Source: Cercospora beticola (Eukaryota > Ascomycota > Dothideomycetes > Mycosphaerellales > Mycosphaerellaceae). From it: a DNA stretch of 64,000 nucleotides. The notes below the pieces were generated by a model. It did not search any database. It saw nothing but the letters and a program-made list of their open reading frames with translations, and was not told the DNA's origin. Below, in pieces: positions 44,464 to 54,783 of the stretch. Within the stretch, counting starts at the first letter, position 1; every line of letters starts with the position of its first letter. The stretch is from NCBI RefSeq assembly GCF_033473495.1, contig NC_088938.1, forward strand, positions 930,001 through 994,000. The letters run 5' to 3'. Position numbers and translations under genes: made by a program.

Positions 44464-46044
44464 ATGAAGTCTTCTATCATCGCATGCGGGCTCGTCAGCC
44501 TGGCCAGTGCCACAGCAATCCCCAAAGCACAGAAACCTCCTGGTCACCCTATAGATCCTAACGCGCAACCGACACTGATCTACGTCGACACTGCCACTGA
44601 AGAAGCCAAGGGCAAACGATGCGGAACTTGGGAAGCCACAGAGGGTCATAAGAATACGTTCTGGCCAACCTGCACAGCGTGGTTGCCAGATCCATCGCAC
44701 CAAGAGGTATTGTATTGCCATGTCATTTGACATCCTCAATGCTGATCTCGCTGCTCTAGGACTACACTCTTGTTGTCGCTAGTATAGTGAAAGGCAAATG
44801 CCCGCAGTGGACACTACTAGCTAAAGGCAACTATGTTACCCCATACTGTGGCGGCCACGGCACATTATCCCGGGCCGAAATCATTCATGCCACCGAGCAA
44901 CCTGCACAGCAACAGAAGCGGGAAGAGGCCGTACACGGTCACAAAGGCAAAAGAAATGTAGCAAAGGACGATGATGAGAAGCCTCCTTCGCCTCCTTATG
45001 CCTCTGGCTCAGCCACCTCGACAGGCTATGCTACTGGCTCAGTTACCTCAACGGTTCACGCAACTGGCTCAGTCACGTCAACAGCTTCCTCGTCTTCTGG
45101 TCCAGCCATCGAAACAGCGTCCTCGTCGACTGGTTCTGTCACCCAAACAGGTTCTTCATCTTCTGCGGTTGGCACCATACCACCAACGGAACTAGTCAAG
45201 CTGATCGCTCCTCTGACCAAGCAAGTCGAACAAATTGAAGCCGAATTGCGACCAGCCAAGGGTCAACTTCGTAAACTAGATCCCACCAATCCTCTGGCTA
45301 TGGGCGGTGCCGAAGAAGACGAAAGCAAGGAAGAATCTAAGCAATCCGAGGACAAACCCAAGGAGGACAAGAGAAGAGCTGGCCCAGAAGATGAGGAACC
45401 GGAGAAAAGAAATGAAGAGGATCTCAATGACGACCTTCGTGCCAATCATCTATCCCACAAGATCCACCTTCCTGACGATGATATTCTTCGCGATCCACTG
45501 AAACCCGAGTACAGGTTTCTCCATGATCCCGAATGGACACACATATTCGAACTCGAGCATCAAAACACCAAACGTCAATTCCCTCCCGGACCGGCACCTA
45601 AATTCGACACTGCATCAGGTCAAACAGTAGCCTCTCTCACTCAAAGAATCACGAAATTGACTGAAGAGTTGAAGGTAGCGAAGTATGTGTACTATAACGC
45701 CCTCCCTCTTCACACGCTGACTGTTGCTCCCCAGATCTCAATTGCAAGCTTATCGCACCACTCAAAAACATCAAAATGAACACCCAATGGAGACAGAAGA
45801 AGCACTGGGCTACGGACAAGGAACGACCATGACGCCAGTGAGGCCAAAGCAGCCACAGAAGCAGGAACAGGCTGCGCAGGGAGCCACGGTGGTGGGACAG
45901 GGACAGAAAGGCGGTGGTGGAAGAAACAAGAAGGAGAAAGTGGAGGAGAAGGAGACGCAGGAGCGAAAGAGAATGGTGATCTGGAACTGGGACGCTTTGG
46001 ATTCGGATGACAAGCCCATGACAAAATTTGTCCAGGACGAGTGA
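44464..46044 (+). CDS. Predicted secreted protein with Cys domain and Ser/Thr-rich repeats
   Basis: Exons 44464-44706, 44760-45682 and 45735-46044 give 491 aa. A signal peptide (MKSSIIACGLVSLASATA) precedes a compact Cys region: Cys53, Cys70, Cys95 and Cys111, with W/Y-rich surroundings (GTWEATEGHKNTFWPTC; GKCPQWTLLAKGNYVTPYC). Next come about three GSxTST units (about 160-190), a likely O-glycosylated spacer. A heptad-like, highly charged region with KEESKQSEDKPKEDKRR is followed by HDPEWTHIFELEHQNTKRQF and a short coiled coil (LTQRITKLTEELKVAKSQLQ). The C-terminus is Gln/Lys/Gly-rich. Introns are 53 and 52 nt. No family is recognised; a cell-wall or extracellular role is inference from the signal peptide. 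Confidence 0.8.
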
Positions 46045-46417
46045 ACCATTCGCGCGATCTGATAGCGATGAAAAGCGAGGGAGAGTGATGAACCATTACA
46101 CGCAAAGAATTGGCGCAAGAATAGTGAACAGCTCTGCAGAACAGGCATACAGATCTCAATTGCTCTTTTGAACAGGCTGTCGTCTCTACCCGTACCAGCC
46201 GATCTCATCGTATTCAGCCCAGACCCGTCATAGCCTGCTCCAGACTCTGGCATTTCATATTTCGCATCCTCTCCATGTCTGTAACAACAATTCCCGGCCC
46301 ATATTTCCCCAGTAAACAAAAACGCCCAATTCACCAATTCCTGGCTCATAATGCATGCACACAGAACACCGCGCTACGCAGTTCCGTTCGACCAACTCCT
46401 CTGCCCCACCACAGCAT
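46045..46417. other. Convergent 3' region
   Basis: 3' flanks of the secreted-protein and myosin light-chain genes. Nothing else seen. Confidence 0.6.
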
Positions 46418-46919
46418 CTAATTCTGCAGAATCATCTTCACCATATCCACATAATTCAGCTCTCCCGAACTCGTATCCACTGCCTTCAAGAGTTCATCCA
46501 CCTCATCATCGCTCATCTTCTCGCCCAGATTCGTCAAAATGTATCGGAATTGTCCCACGCCGATGAAGCCTGTGAGGTCTTTGTCGAAGACTTGGAAGCC
46601 GCGGCAGTATTCTTCGGGTTCGCCGGGGTCGCGGAAGCCGCCGGGGCGGTTGAGCACACGCGTGAAAGCATCGAAGTCGACTAGCGTAGCAGAGGAAAAC
46701 GTGTTAGTTGGAAGAGCGCGAAGAAGGAGGGAGAGGAAGGAGGAACGTACAGTCTCCGCCGACTGAGTGCTCGAGATCTTTGATTTCAGCGAGAGTGGGA
46801 TTTTGGCCGCACGCGCGGAGGAGGTCACCGAGAGAGTCGATTTGGACGCGTCCGGTGCCGCGCTTGTCGAAGAGGGAGAAGGCTTCTTTGAAGTTGGTGG
46901 ATTGCGCCTGGTCGGACAT
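46418..46919 (-). CDS. Myosin essential light chain (Cdc4/Mlc1-type EF-hand protein)
   Basis: Binds IQ motifs of type II and V myosins and is needed for contractile-ring assembly and septation. Exons 46919-46751 and 46680-46418 give 143 aa (S. pombe Cdc4 is 141). The first EF-hand starts [29 protein letters not shown]; its calcium loop is degenerate, as in light chains. The central linker restores [17 protein letters not shown] across a 70-nt intron, and the third EF-hand is [22 protein letters not shown]. The end [30 protein letters not shown] is diagnostic for light chains. Calmodulin is excluded by length and by missing Asp residues in the loops. Upstream ATGs are not in frame. Confidence 0.93.
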
Positions 46920-47500
46920 GGTTGTCGCGTTAGTTGGGGCTGATCTGATCTGGTATGCGCAGAGAGTTGTGTAGGTGTTTGTGTGTGTATGCGGGATGTG
47001 TTTGCGAAACAGCAGAAAAGTGGGAGACTGATGTTGCACAGACAGCAGAACAGCCGCGCAAGTCGCTTGTGGAGTTGTTGTTGTTGGCGGTCCCCTTGAG
47101 TCTGTCCAACCAGGACGGAGCGCGGTGTTGCCGCCAAGGGTCCTCAGCGAGAGGAGAAGGGACGACGTACCATTGTAGCTTTCCTAATTTGTTTGCTGCA
47201 AGAACGTGCTCTTTCTTCGTGCTCTGTCCAGTCGTGACACAGTGTGATGGTGGGAGTGCTGCGCCGAAGCAAGGGACGTCGGTCAGTGAACAGAAGCACC
47301 AATTATCCTCAAGGGGCCGCGCTGAGGCCGCAGTGTGCCCGGTTTGAAACGCCCGTTGCCATGGCGATCGTGGGTGTCGGCTTGCATGACCCGAACACTC
47401 CATCATGCACGTCGATATCTGTGCTGCCATTTCATGGAGAATTGATGAGAGGGACGGTGCCGGTATACTCTTCGTTACATGTACGCACCACCGTCATCGA
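46920..47500. other. Intergenic region
   Basis: Upstream region of the light-chain gene and 3' flank of the MDR gene. Nothing coding is supported. Confidence 0.55.
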
Positions 47501-48668
47501 CTACTCGATGTGAATGACGACCTTGGAGAAGTGCTTCTGGTTCTCCAGCCAGTCATACGCTCTCTTCACCTCATCCAAGTCCCAAGTCCTGAAGTCCAGC
47601 ACTGGCTTCAGATTCTTCTCCTCCACAAACCGCACCAATTCTCTCATCTGCTTCTTCGAGCCCAGCAACACCCCTCGCACCGTACACACCGCCATCAAAG
47701 CAGCCAACATCTTGACCGGCTCAGCTGCACCTCCGAGTAACCCCGTCAAAGCCACCACTCCGTCCGTCCTCACAGCTTCGAGCGACTGCTCCAGTGTACT
47801 GTCCCCGCCCACATCAACCACGACATCAAATCCTCTGCCCCCTGGTGTAAAGCTCTTTACCACTCCACCCCACTCTCTTGATTCCCTGTAATTGACCACT
47901 TCTCTCGCTCCCAACTCTTTCAACAGTCTTCCCTTCTCAGCATTACTCGTCGTGGCCACAACATTTGCCCCCACAGCAACAGCAAATTGCAAAGCAGCAA
48001 TACTCACTCCTCCAGTCCCCTGAATCATAACCCAATCTCCTTGCTTGATCTCTCGCCCCTTCAGTCCGAAGAGAGCATTGTAAGCCGTCAACCCACTACA
48101 CGTCAAAGTCGAAGCTTCGAGGAAACTCAAGTTCGCAGGCATCTTGAAAAGACCCGAAGCTGGAAAGTTGCCTCTTGAGCGAAGAGTTCCATCGAGAGTG
48201 TGGCCCAGGCCAGAAGAAATGGCTTTCATATCAGGCATGGAGGACTCGTCAGAGGGGTCGAAAAGCGGAGTCAAATGCGTAAGGACTTTATCGCCCGGCT
48301 GAAAATCCTTTACGTTCGATCCGACTGCTTCGACGATACCTGCTCCGTCTGAACCAGGCACAACGTGTGGTGCTCGAATTGGTCCTGGAGCCAGGCCCTG
48401 CACACAGCAGATATGTCAATCAGCCCCAATTCTTCCACAACTCCAACGCGTTCCTGAACATCACTGGTATGCTCACCTTGGCGATCATCAAGTCTCTGTA
48501 GTTCAACCCTGCAGCGTACAACTTCACGCGCACTTCATTTTCCCCCAGAGAGCCCAGCGTAGCATCTCGGTCCAGCCCCAGAGATCGGATGCTTCGACTC
48601 GTGCTTGGGAGAATCCATTGCGAAACACGTTCTTCTTTCGCTTCGCCTGCAGGTTTGCCAGAAGTCAT
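47501..48668 (-). CDS. MDR-family oxidoreductase (zinc-less quinone-reductase/ADH-like)
   Basis: NAD(P)H-dependent medium-chain reductase; substrate unknown. Exons 48668-48477 and 48397-47501 give 362 aa; the 79-nt intron joins GLNYRDLMIAK to GLAPGPIRAPHVVPGSDGAG in phase 0. The GroES-like domain is followed by the coenzyme domain with WVMIQGTGGVSIAALQFAVAVGANV (Rossmann loop) and GGRGFDVVVDVGGDSTL. The structural and catalytic zinc cysteines of classic alcohol dehydrogenases are absent (GSDGAG replaces the usual G-H-E-x2-G region), so it belongs with the quinone-reductase side of the family. The TTG-initiated upstream extension is not used; ATG at 48668. Confidence 0.92.
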
Positions 48669-49408
48669 ACTCTTCTTATACCAATTCTTCAATGCAATAT
48701 AAACAACGATCTAACGAATGGGGGATATTTCAAGGTGAGAGTCAAGGTTAAATAGTGATTGAACTGTGTTCCAAGCCATCTTCATCCTACAAATTTGAAG
48801 TCCGCATGACATTGGCATTGGCATTAGTGCTTGCGAGAACGGAGGCCTCTCCCAAAATGGCTCACTTGTTCCTGACATCATGCTGGATGGAGAAGGGTGG
48901 GTGAAAGTGGGCTGCTGTGCAACAAGTTGCGTGAGAAGCCGGCTTTACGCCGTCTTCCCGAAGCATTACCGTAGGCAGAGTGATTAGTCTGGCGATATGT
49001 GGTCTGCTTCAACATTCAGCTCAAAGTGAACATTGCGACCATGCCGAACACATGTAGAACTACCCATAGCTGGAAGGAGATAGGTTGCGTGAAGGTCGGA
49101 ATAGTTGAGAAGGAAGCAATTCGTGAAGTCAGAAAACACCTCAATCATAAAATTTCATCTTCCGCTTCAACAATCAAAAGGTTAAAAATCCATAATTACA
49201 CAGTACAAAGCTTGCCTGAGCACAAACGCCTCAATTCAAAGTCAAGCCCCCGAGAGTGTTTCAAAAGTGTTCTTCATCTCGAATGTTCCGATCGTGCAGC
49301 ACACTCATCAAATGTGGTTTTCTCATCGTCGCATCGTCATCGCAAGGCGCGTATACTTCAGGCTGGGTATCATATGTTCGTTTTGAGATCGATCGTTGGG
49401 CACACAGC
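48669..49408. other. Intergenic region
   Basis: 740 bp between two minus-strand genes: the MDR promoter and the acyl-CoA synthetase 3' flank. Plus-strand frames here lack an ATG or a domain. Confidence 0.55.
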
Positions 49409-51618
49409 CTAAGAGCCGTACGCCTGCTTGATCTCCTTCTGATACTTCTCCATGATGCCCTTGCGGTTGAGCTTCTGGGCGGAAGTGACGAGTTGCTGGA
49501 CAAGAGTTAGTGCATATTCATAAATTGGTAGTGTTTGGGAGAACTCACATTCTGTGGGGTCCACTCCTCATCTGCGAGAACAACACCCTCAATGATCTCA
49601 ATTCCGGCCAGACCTTGCTTCCTGCCAGTGTCCTGCATAGCCTTCAGGACGAGGTTGTTGATCTTCTTGTTGTGGCAGAGATCTTCCAGGCCGTTGCCCT
49701 CGATGCCATTGTCGCTGGCGAGCTGCTTCAGAGCGGGCTCGGCTGGGACAACGATAGCAATTGGCTTATTCTTGTCCTGCGCAGCATAGACACAGATGTT
49801 CTGGACGATCTTTGTGGATCGGTAGACAGATTCCAGCTTTTCCAGTGCAATGTATTCACCATTGAGCGTCTTGACCAAGTTCTTCTTGCGATCGATGATC
49901 TTGAGCTGTCCGTAGCTGTCGAACTCGCCAATGTCACCAGTCTTGAACCAGCCGTCGCTCGTGAAAGACTCTTCCGTCTCCTTCGGAAGGTCGAGGTATC
50001 CGGAAGTGACGGACGCGCCACGAATCCAGATCTCACCCTGAGGTGGGTTGTTCTTGGCAAAGTAGCCTGCGTCTGGGAAGTCCACAAGCTTGACTTCGAC
50101 GGAGCCTGGGATCTCGCCGAGTGCGGTATCGTTCCACGACAGAGGATCCATGAGCGCGCCCATGGCTGCAGTTTCGGTCAAGCCGTAGCCAGAAATCATC
50201 GGGGCGATGCACATGGAGATGAAGCGCTGAGTCTCCTTGGCGACCGGTCCGCCTCCGTTCATGCAAATACGGAGCTTGCCTCCGGTGGCTTCGGCGACCT
50301 TCTTGAAAACAACGTTGTCCACAATATTGGTGCCGACGCTGGAGAGCGGAAGGTAACTCGAGTTGTTCATCATGAAGCTCTTGGCGCTCATAGCGCCCCA
50401 GAACAAGTTCTTGGAGACTGGGTTGAGTTTCTCCACCTTGGTCATGATACCCTTCTTAACAGTTTCCCATACCGCTGGAACACCAACCAAGATACTTGGC
50501 TTGAATTCTGCAATGTCGCCTCGGCAGTTGCGCATGGACGCGTCGGAAATGGTCTTTGGGTTACCGTAACCCATGGAGCCACCCCAGTACAGACAGGCGG
50601 ATTCAAAGACGAACTCGAGAATGTGCGCAAGAGGAAGGTAGGTCAGAAGGCCGTCGCCGGGGCCCAAGTATGGACCAACAATGACATCCACACCAGCGAT
50701 AGCAGCGATCACGTTCTTGTGCGTCAAAAGCACACCCTTTGGTGCGCCAGTGGAGCCGGAAGTGTACATGATGCAGCAGAGATCATCTGGAGATGGTGGA
50801 GTAGGCTCGACCTTGTTCTGCTTGCCGAGCTCGATGAACTCAGTGAAACTGTTCACGGTCAGGTGTGGGTGAGCTTCCTTCAACTTCTGCACGTTCTCCT
50901 TGGTCTGCTCATCGGTGACTTGTCTTGTGGGCGAGTTATCATCGTTGTAGATGACGTGCTGGATGTCCTTCGTCTCTTGCAGTGGCTTGATGAGCTTGAC
51001 CAGGAGGTGAGGGTCAAGGAAGATGGCCTTCGCGTGTGTCTGCTGAAGGGAGTGCTTGAGACCCTCCTCTCCAAGCGTATCGTAGGCGGTGACGATCGGC
51101 ATGCTCTGACTTTGTGCTCCGTGAGCGGTGGCCAGCCAGTATGGATGTGTAGCCGCGAAGATGTGCACGCGGTCCTGCGGGTTCATGCCCAGGGCACGGA
51201 AACCGCAGCCGACGTTGAGCGCGAGCTGTTCATATTCGGTGAAGGACATGAACTCATACTGCGACAGCTCGTAGTATGTCCACTTCTTATCGACCTCTTT
51301 CTCCACGCCATCGATGGTCTTCTTCACCTTCTTGTTCTCCTCGTGCAGCTTGATGAGCTTTCTCTTGCCGAGCGCCTTCGCGTTGCCATACTTCTGGCTC
51401 GAACGCTTGAGGATATCGAAGATGGTGTTGACGCCCTCCTCGGGCGTGCTCTTGAGCTGGTCTTTTGTCCGCACGTTTCGGCGTGGCACTGTCTCGCCCT
51501 CCTTCTTCTCCGCGCCCTGCACCTCAGCGGTGAAAGGTGGCTTCTTGTACATTTTGGGCTGGGGCACCAGCGTCCTGAGGTCCTTGCGAGCCATGATGCC
51601 AGCGTTTTGGTCGGTCAT
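49409..51618 (-). CDS. Long-chain fatty acid--CoA ligase
   Basis: Activates long-chain fatty acids with ATP and CoA for lipid synthesis, beta-oxidation and protein acylation. Exons 51618-49549 and 49495-49409 give 718 aa. The adenylation fold shows the P-loop CIMYTSGSTGAPKG, SGYGLTETAAMGA, GEIWIRGASVTSGY, and DGWFKTGDIGEFDSYGQLKIIDRKKNLVKTLNGEYIALEKLE (core residues Asp, Arg, Lys). The C-terminal end LVTSAQKLNRKGIMEKYQKEI is rebuilt across a 53-nt intron. I place the start at 51618, whose GCCGCCATGA context is very strong; an upstream in-frame ATG at 51708 would add 30 residues. The family resembles yeast Faa1/Faa4; peroxisomal signal absent. The opposite strand is open for 727 codons, an artefact of codon bias. 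Confidence 0.95.
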
Positions 51619-52539
51619 GGCGGCGGCGTGAGCGAGGCGGTGGGGATCGGCGGTATTTGTAGGCCAGGAGGCGCGAGAGTTGGAGTATGCTAGGCAATCA
51701 AACGACATTCACTAGAGGGGGATGGACAGGCTCGGATCCAAGAGTGGTGGCTGTCCGGGAGTGTGGCTTACGGTGCTAAGGTCTTGGAGCTCTTGTGAGA
51801 TGCTGAACATGCAATGACCTCAACCCTCTCCACTCCACGCCAAGTCAACCCCAGCGACGCCTCTTTTGGGGTAGGAGAGTTCGCTGAATGTTAATTCGCA
51901 ATTCAACTCTGTTCGAGGGTGTCGCCTGCTGAATATAAACCACTGGCCCGCTACTTCTGCGCAGCGTGCAGCAGCGAGAACGACAGGATTACTGAAACCG
52001 CCGCAGCTGGGATTGGCTGCGACGCCTGCCACGGATCACCGACGATGATGACCTGGTTGCCACCGAACCTGAAAGGCGAGCGTGTGCCTGATTGAATCCT
52101 CCGCCGGGTGACACCCCTCTCACCTGACCGTACACAACTGCCACGTGCCAGCGCCTTTGTCTCTATACCTCTGCTCGCGAGAGCGAGCACGACGCGGCTG
52201 TCACCTACTTCTTCCTCATTGTCCATCGCGTTGTACGACTGCTATCTGTGAACGGATGACAGCATGCAGGGTTCAGCTATAGCTCTGGCCTCAGCGACCG
52301 GATCTTCACGCAACAACGGTTTGTGCTAGCGTCACCCATGTTCAACCGATCCGCGGAGGCCCACTCCGCAGCCGCCATCTTCGAGTGAGAGGAGAAATAC
52401 AGCAACGCACGACAACCACTGGTGATGCTGCCGCGCTGTGCCATTACCATAGCGACCGGAGGCTCATGACGCGGACAGTAAGACTGCCAAGGCAACGACC
52501 GCAAGCTTGACGGGAGCACAGCACGTGGAGGCGGGCATT
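51619..52539. other. Divergent intergenic region
   Basis: Promoters of the acyl-CoA synthetase (minus) and the methyltransferase-like gene (plus), with one weak minus-strand small frame (51951-52226). Confidence 0.5.
51951..52226 (-). CDS. Possible 91-aa protein with C-terminal hydrophobic segment (uncertain)
   Basis: ATG frame of 92 codons: acidic start MDNEEEVGDSRVVLALASR, a basic middle, then GGNQVIIVGDPWQASQPIPAAAVSVILSFSLLHAA, which could be a tail anchor. A GTGAGA...TTTCAG pair 55 nt apart lies inside, but using it breaks the frame. Divergent from the methyltransferase gene. No family recognised; another frame is open over part of it. Confidence 0.25.
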   Translation of the reverse strand: MDNEEEVGDSRVVLALASRGIETKALARGSCVRSGERGVTRRRIQSGTRSPFRFGGNQVIIVGDPWQASQPIPAAAVSVILSFSLLHAAQK

Positions 52540-53485
52540 ATGGACGCGCTGGTGGCGCAGCTTGGTGATGAAGTCCAAGACGTTGACGCAGGTGAGCAAA
52601 GGAGCATCGTCGCCATCACGCCCCGCGTAAGCGAGGCAAGAGCGTCCAAGATTGTCGGAACTCGCCTGCAACAGATGGTAATGGGTAAGTACAGAGACAT
52701 TCGATATCTTCTCTCAACCATTTTCGATGGAAGACCTCGGTATGCTGGATCCAAAGGCGACCGTTCTCGATATCACGATAGCCGGACGTGACTTTGAGAT
52801 CACACAATCGCCTGGCTTGCTACAGTCAAGCCGAGATGGAGGCACAACTGGCGCTGCCCTATGGCAGTCCACTTTACGGTGTGCTGAATGGCTCGCATCT
52901 CCTACAAATTTCCTCTACACTTCTGGCATCCTCGATTCAGGATCCTTGGTCCTGGAACTCGGAGCTGGGATCTCAGGAATCCTACCTTGTATCCTAGCTT
53001 CCCACGTAAAGAAGGTTGTCGCTACTGATCAACCCTACACTTTGAAGGCATTGCGGAGTAATATTGACATGAACGCTCGCTCGAATAGGACAACCAACAA
53101 AATGAAGGATTATAATATCGAAGTTTGCCCGCTGGATTGGGAAAAGGATGATGTGGCCGGCTTCTTGCGCGCACACGACTTCCAAGGTGGATTTGATGCC
53201 ATTCTGGCTTGCGACTGCATCTACAACTATGCTCTCATCGAACCTTTCGTACAGACATGCGCCGATCTCTGCAGATCTCGAAGCCGCGACGAGCACCACA
53301 CAGCCAACAGACCGACCATCTGCGTGGTCGTCCAGCAGTTGCGACAGGCCGAAGTTTTCGAGCAGTGGATGTCCGCCTTTCATAAGCTGTTCCGATCTTG
53401 GAGAATTCCTGGCGACCTTCTACCACGAGACCTGCAGGAAGACAGTGGATTTGCGGTCCACGTTGGCATTCTACGAAGTCGATGA
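52540..53485 (+). CDS. Seven-beta-strand (METTL21-like) protein-lysine methyltransferase, Rkm5-like
   Basis: SAM-dependent lysine methyltransferase of the group that modifies translation factors, ribosomal proteins or chaperones; the target is unknown. Exons 52540-52591 and 52695-53485 give 280 aa. Splicing the 103-nt intron (GTGAGC...TACAG) gives MDALVAQLGDEVQDVDAETFDIFSQ-type N-terminus in place of a later ATG at 52727. The core follows: FEITQSPGLLQSSRDGGTTGAALW, motif I VLELGAGISGILPCIL, ATDQPYTLKALRSNI, and FDAILACDCIYNYALIEPFV (the D/E-x-x-Y region that defines the family). The QSPG and G-A-A-x-W stretches match fungal Rkm5 relatives, as far as I recall. It is divergent from the acyl-CoA synthetase gene. 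Confidence 0.88.
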
Positions 53486-53691
53486 TGCTCTATGCGCCCT
53501 CAAGCTTGACCAGCACTTGGCCGAGCTCGCGCCCAGATGTCCTGCCAGAAAGCCGTCTTTTCCACAATCCTTGGTTTCTCGCTGTCCGCTCTGACAGCCG
53601 ATGCCGATGTACATTCTGGCCTCTCCATGGCAGGAAGCCATCCTCTGACAGTCCGTGACGCCCCTAATTCTTCGATGTCTGGCAGCAGAAA

Positions 53692-54051
53692 TTAACCATT
53701 GAGTGCATCTCGCTTGCATTCAATTTTTGTATAAGTGCTTGGGTTGGCCTGGGTAATGTAATAGCACTCGTTCAGAGTATTGTGGCACTGTCGAATTGGT
53801 TAGCCGCAACGCCCGGGTCGACGGAGTGACTGTTTGCTCACAAATTCGTCGCAATTACAGTTCCAACCCAGAAATCCTCCTTGGAGATAACAGAATCCGC
53901 AGTTCACTTGTTGGTCTGTCGATCTGCAACTCCGAAACTCCTGGTCTGGTCGATACTCCATCACTAAGGAAAAGGCGACATCGGGAGCTTGATCTGCAGC
54001 ACTGACGAAGGACGCCAGCGCCACGAAAAATGCGTAAATGAATAGCAGCAT
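53692..54051 (-). CDS. Small secreted 8-cysteine protein (effector-like candidate)
   Basis: Exons 54051-53842 and 53787-53692 give 101 aa. Residues 1-18 form a clean signal peptide (MLLFIYAFFVALASFVSA, AxA-like cleavage). The mature part has eight cysteines (42, 51, 54, 65, 67, 71, 78, 94) and Trp64, and no other known motif. The 54-nt intron begins GTGAGC and has a consensus GCTAAC branch site 14 nt before CAG. Reading without it gives 83 aa and only six cysteines, while splicing yields an even eight, which favours disulfide pairing. The ATG has A at -3. Secreted, small and Cys-rich is the usual profile of fungal effectors, antimicrobials or cell-surface peptides; which one cannot be told from sequence. 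No homolog is recognised. Confidence 0.75.
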
Positions 54052-54783
54052 GGTAACGATCGTCGTGGAGTGTGTGTGGTTGTTCTTGTTTGTGTGTGTT
54101 GAGGAACGAATGAAAGCCGTCGGCAGAAGTGGGATCGATTAGAGGGCTGTGCAAGCAATAATAGCATCACAGATCTCCTCCTGGCGCTAGAATCTTGGTG
54201 CACACGCACCACGCGCCGGAAAGATGAGACGATTGCTTGTGATGATCATGTTTTCCGCGGCCAAAGGCGAGCCAAAGACCCGCCAGACAAGAATCAAGGG
54301 CTTGGCAAGCATGCAATGTTCTCCTTCCCGGCGGTTAAGGAACATCGTATTCTGCGCCGCATCGCGACTAGACGTGTGGGAACAGTCAATTTCGCCTGCA
54401 GAAACCCGCCGACGAGTTTCCCGAACATGTTCCACTGACTCTCGAGCCAATATTGCGCGAGTATTGAGGTACGGGGCAAGGGCTGGCCGGCAAAGCCTGC
54501 ATACCTTTCGACTTGGCGCCAACCCGCGCTTAAGACCTGCTGCGTAAATGGGCCGTATTGGCATTTCATAGACCTTGACCACTCCTGACGTTGGCCATGA
54601 TGGCGTCTCACCTCATTCATCATCAACATCGACAGACATTCGCTGTTGACCGGCGGTGTTCTCCCACCTTTGCTCTATTCCGGCCCAAAATTCACGCTCG
54701 TTAACAGCACTGGACGATTTGCACAAAGCCGGATAAACCTGCATACCAGCGGCGGCCGCTGTGGACCCGCTTCTCCCTGAAAT
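54052..54783. other. Intergenic region
   Basis: 732 bp between the small secreted gene (minus) and the GH76 gene (plus), so promoters for both. Frames on both strands (54187-54582 minus, 54224-54547 plus) overlap and show no domain. Confidence 0.5.

Noticed and set aside
48999..49412. 137-codon plus-strand frame
   Set aside because: Starts at GTG, runs into the acyl-CoA synthetase 3' end antisense, and has no domain.
49510..51693. 727-codon open frame on the plus strand
   Set aside because: It is the exact antisense of the acyl-CoA synthetase gene. Biased codon use of a highly expressed gene keeps the opposite strand free of stops. No domain is seen.
54187..54582. Minus-strand frame with a CxxC pair and its plus-strand counterpart
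   Set aside because: Both strands are open over the same bases and neither has a family match or good start; chance is likelier.
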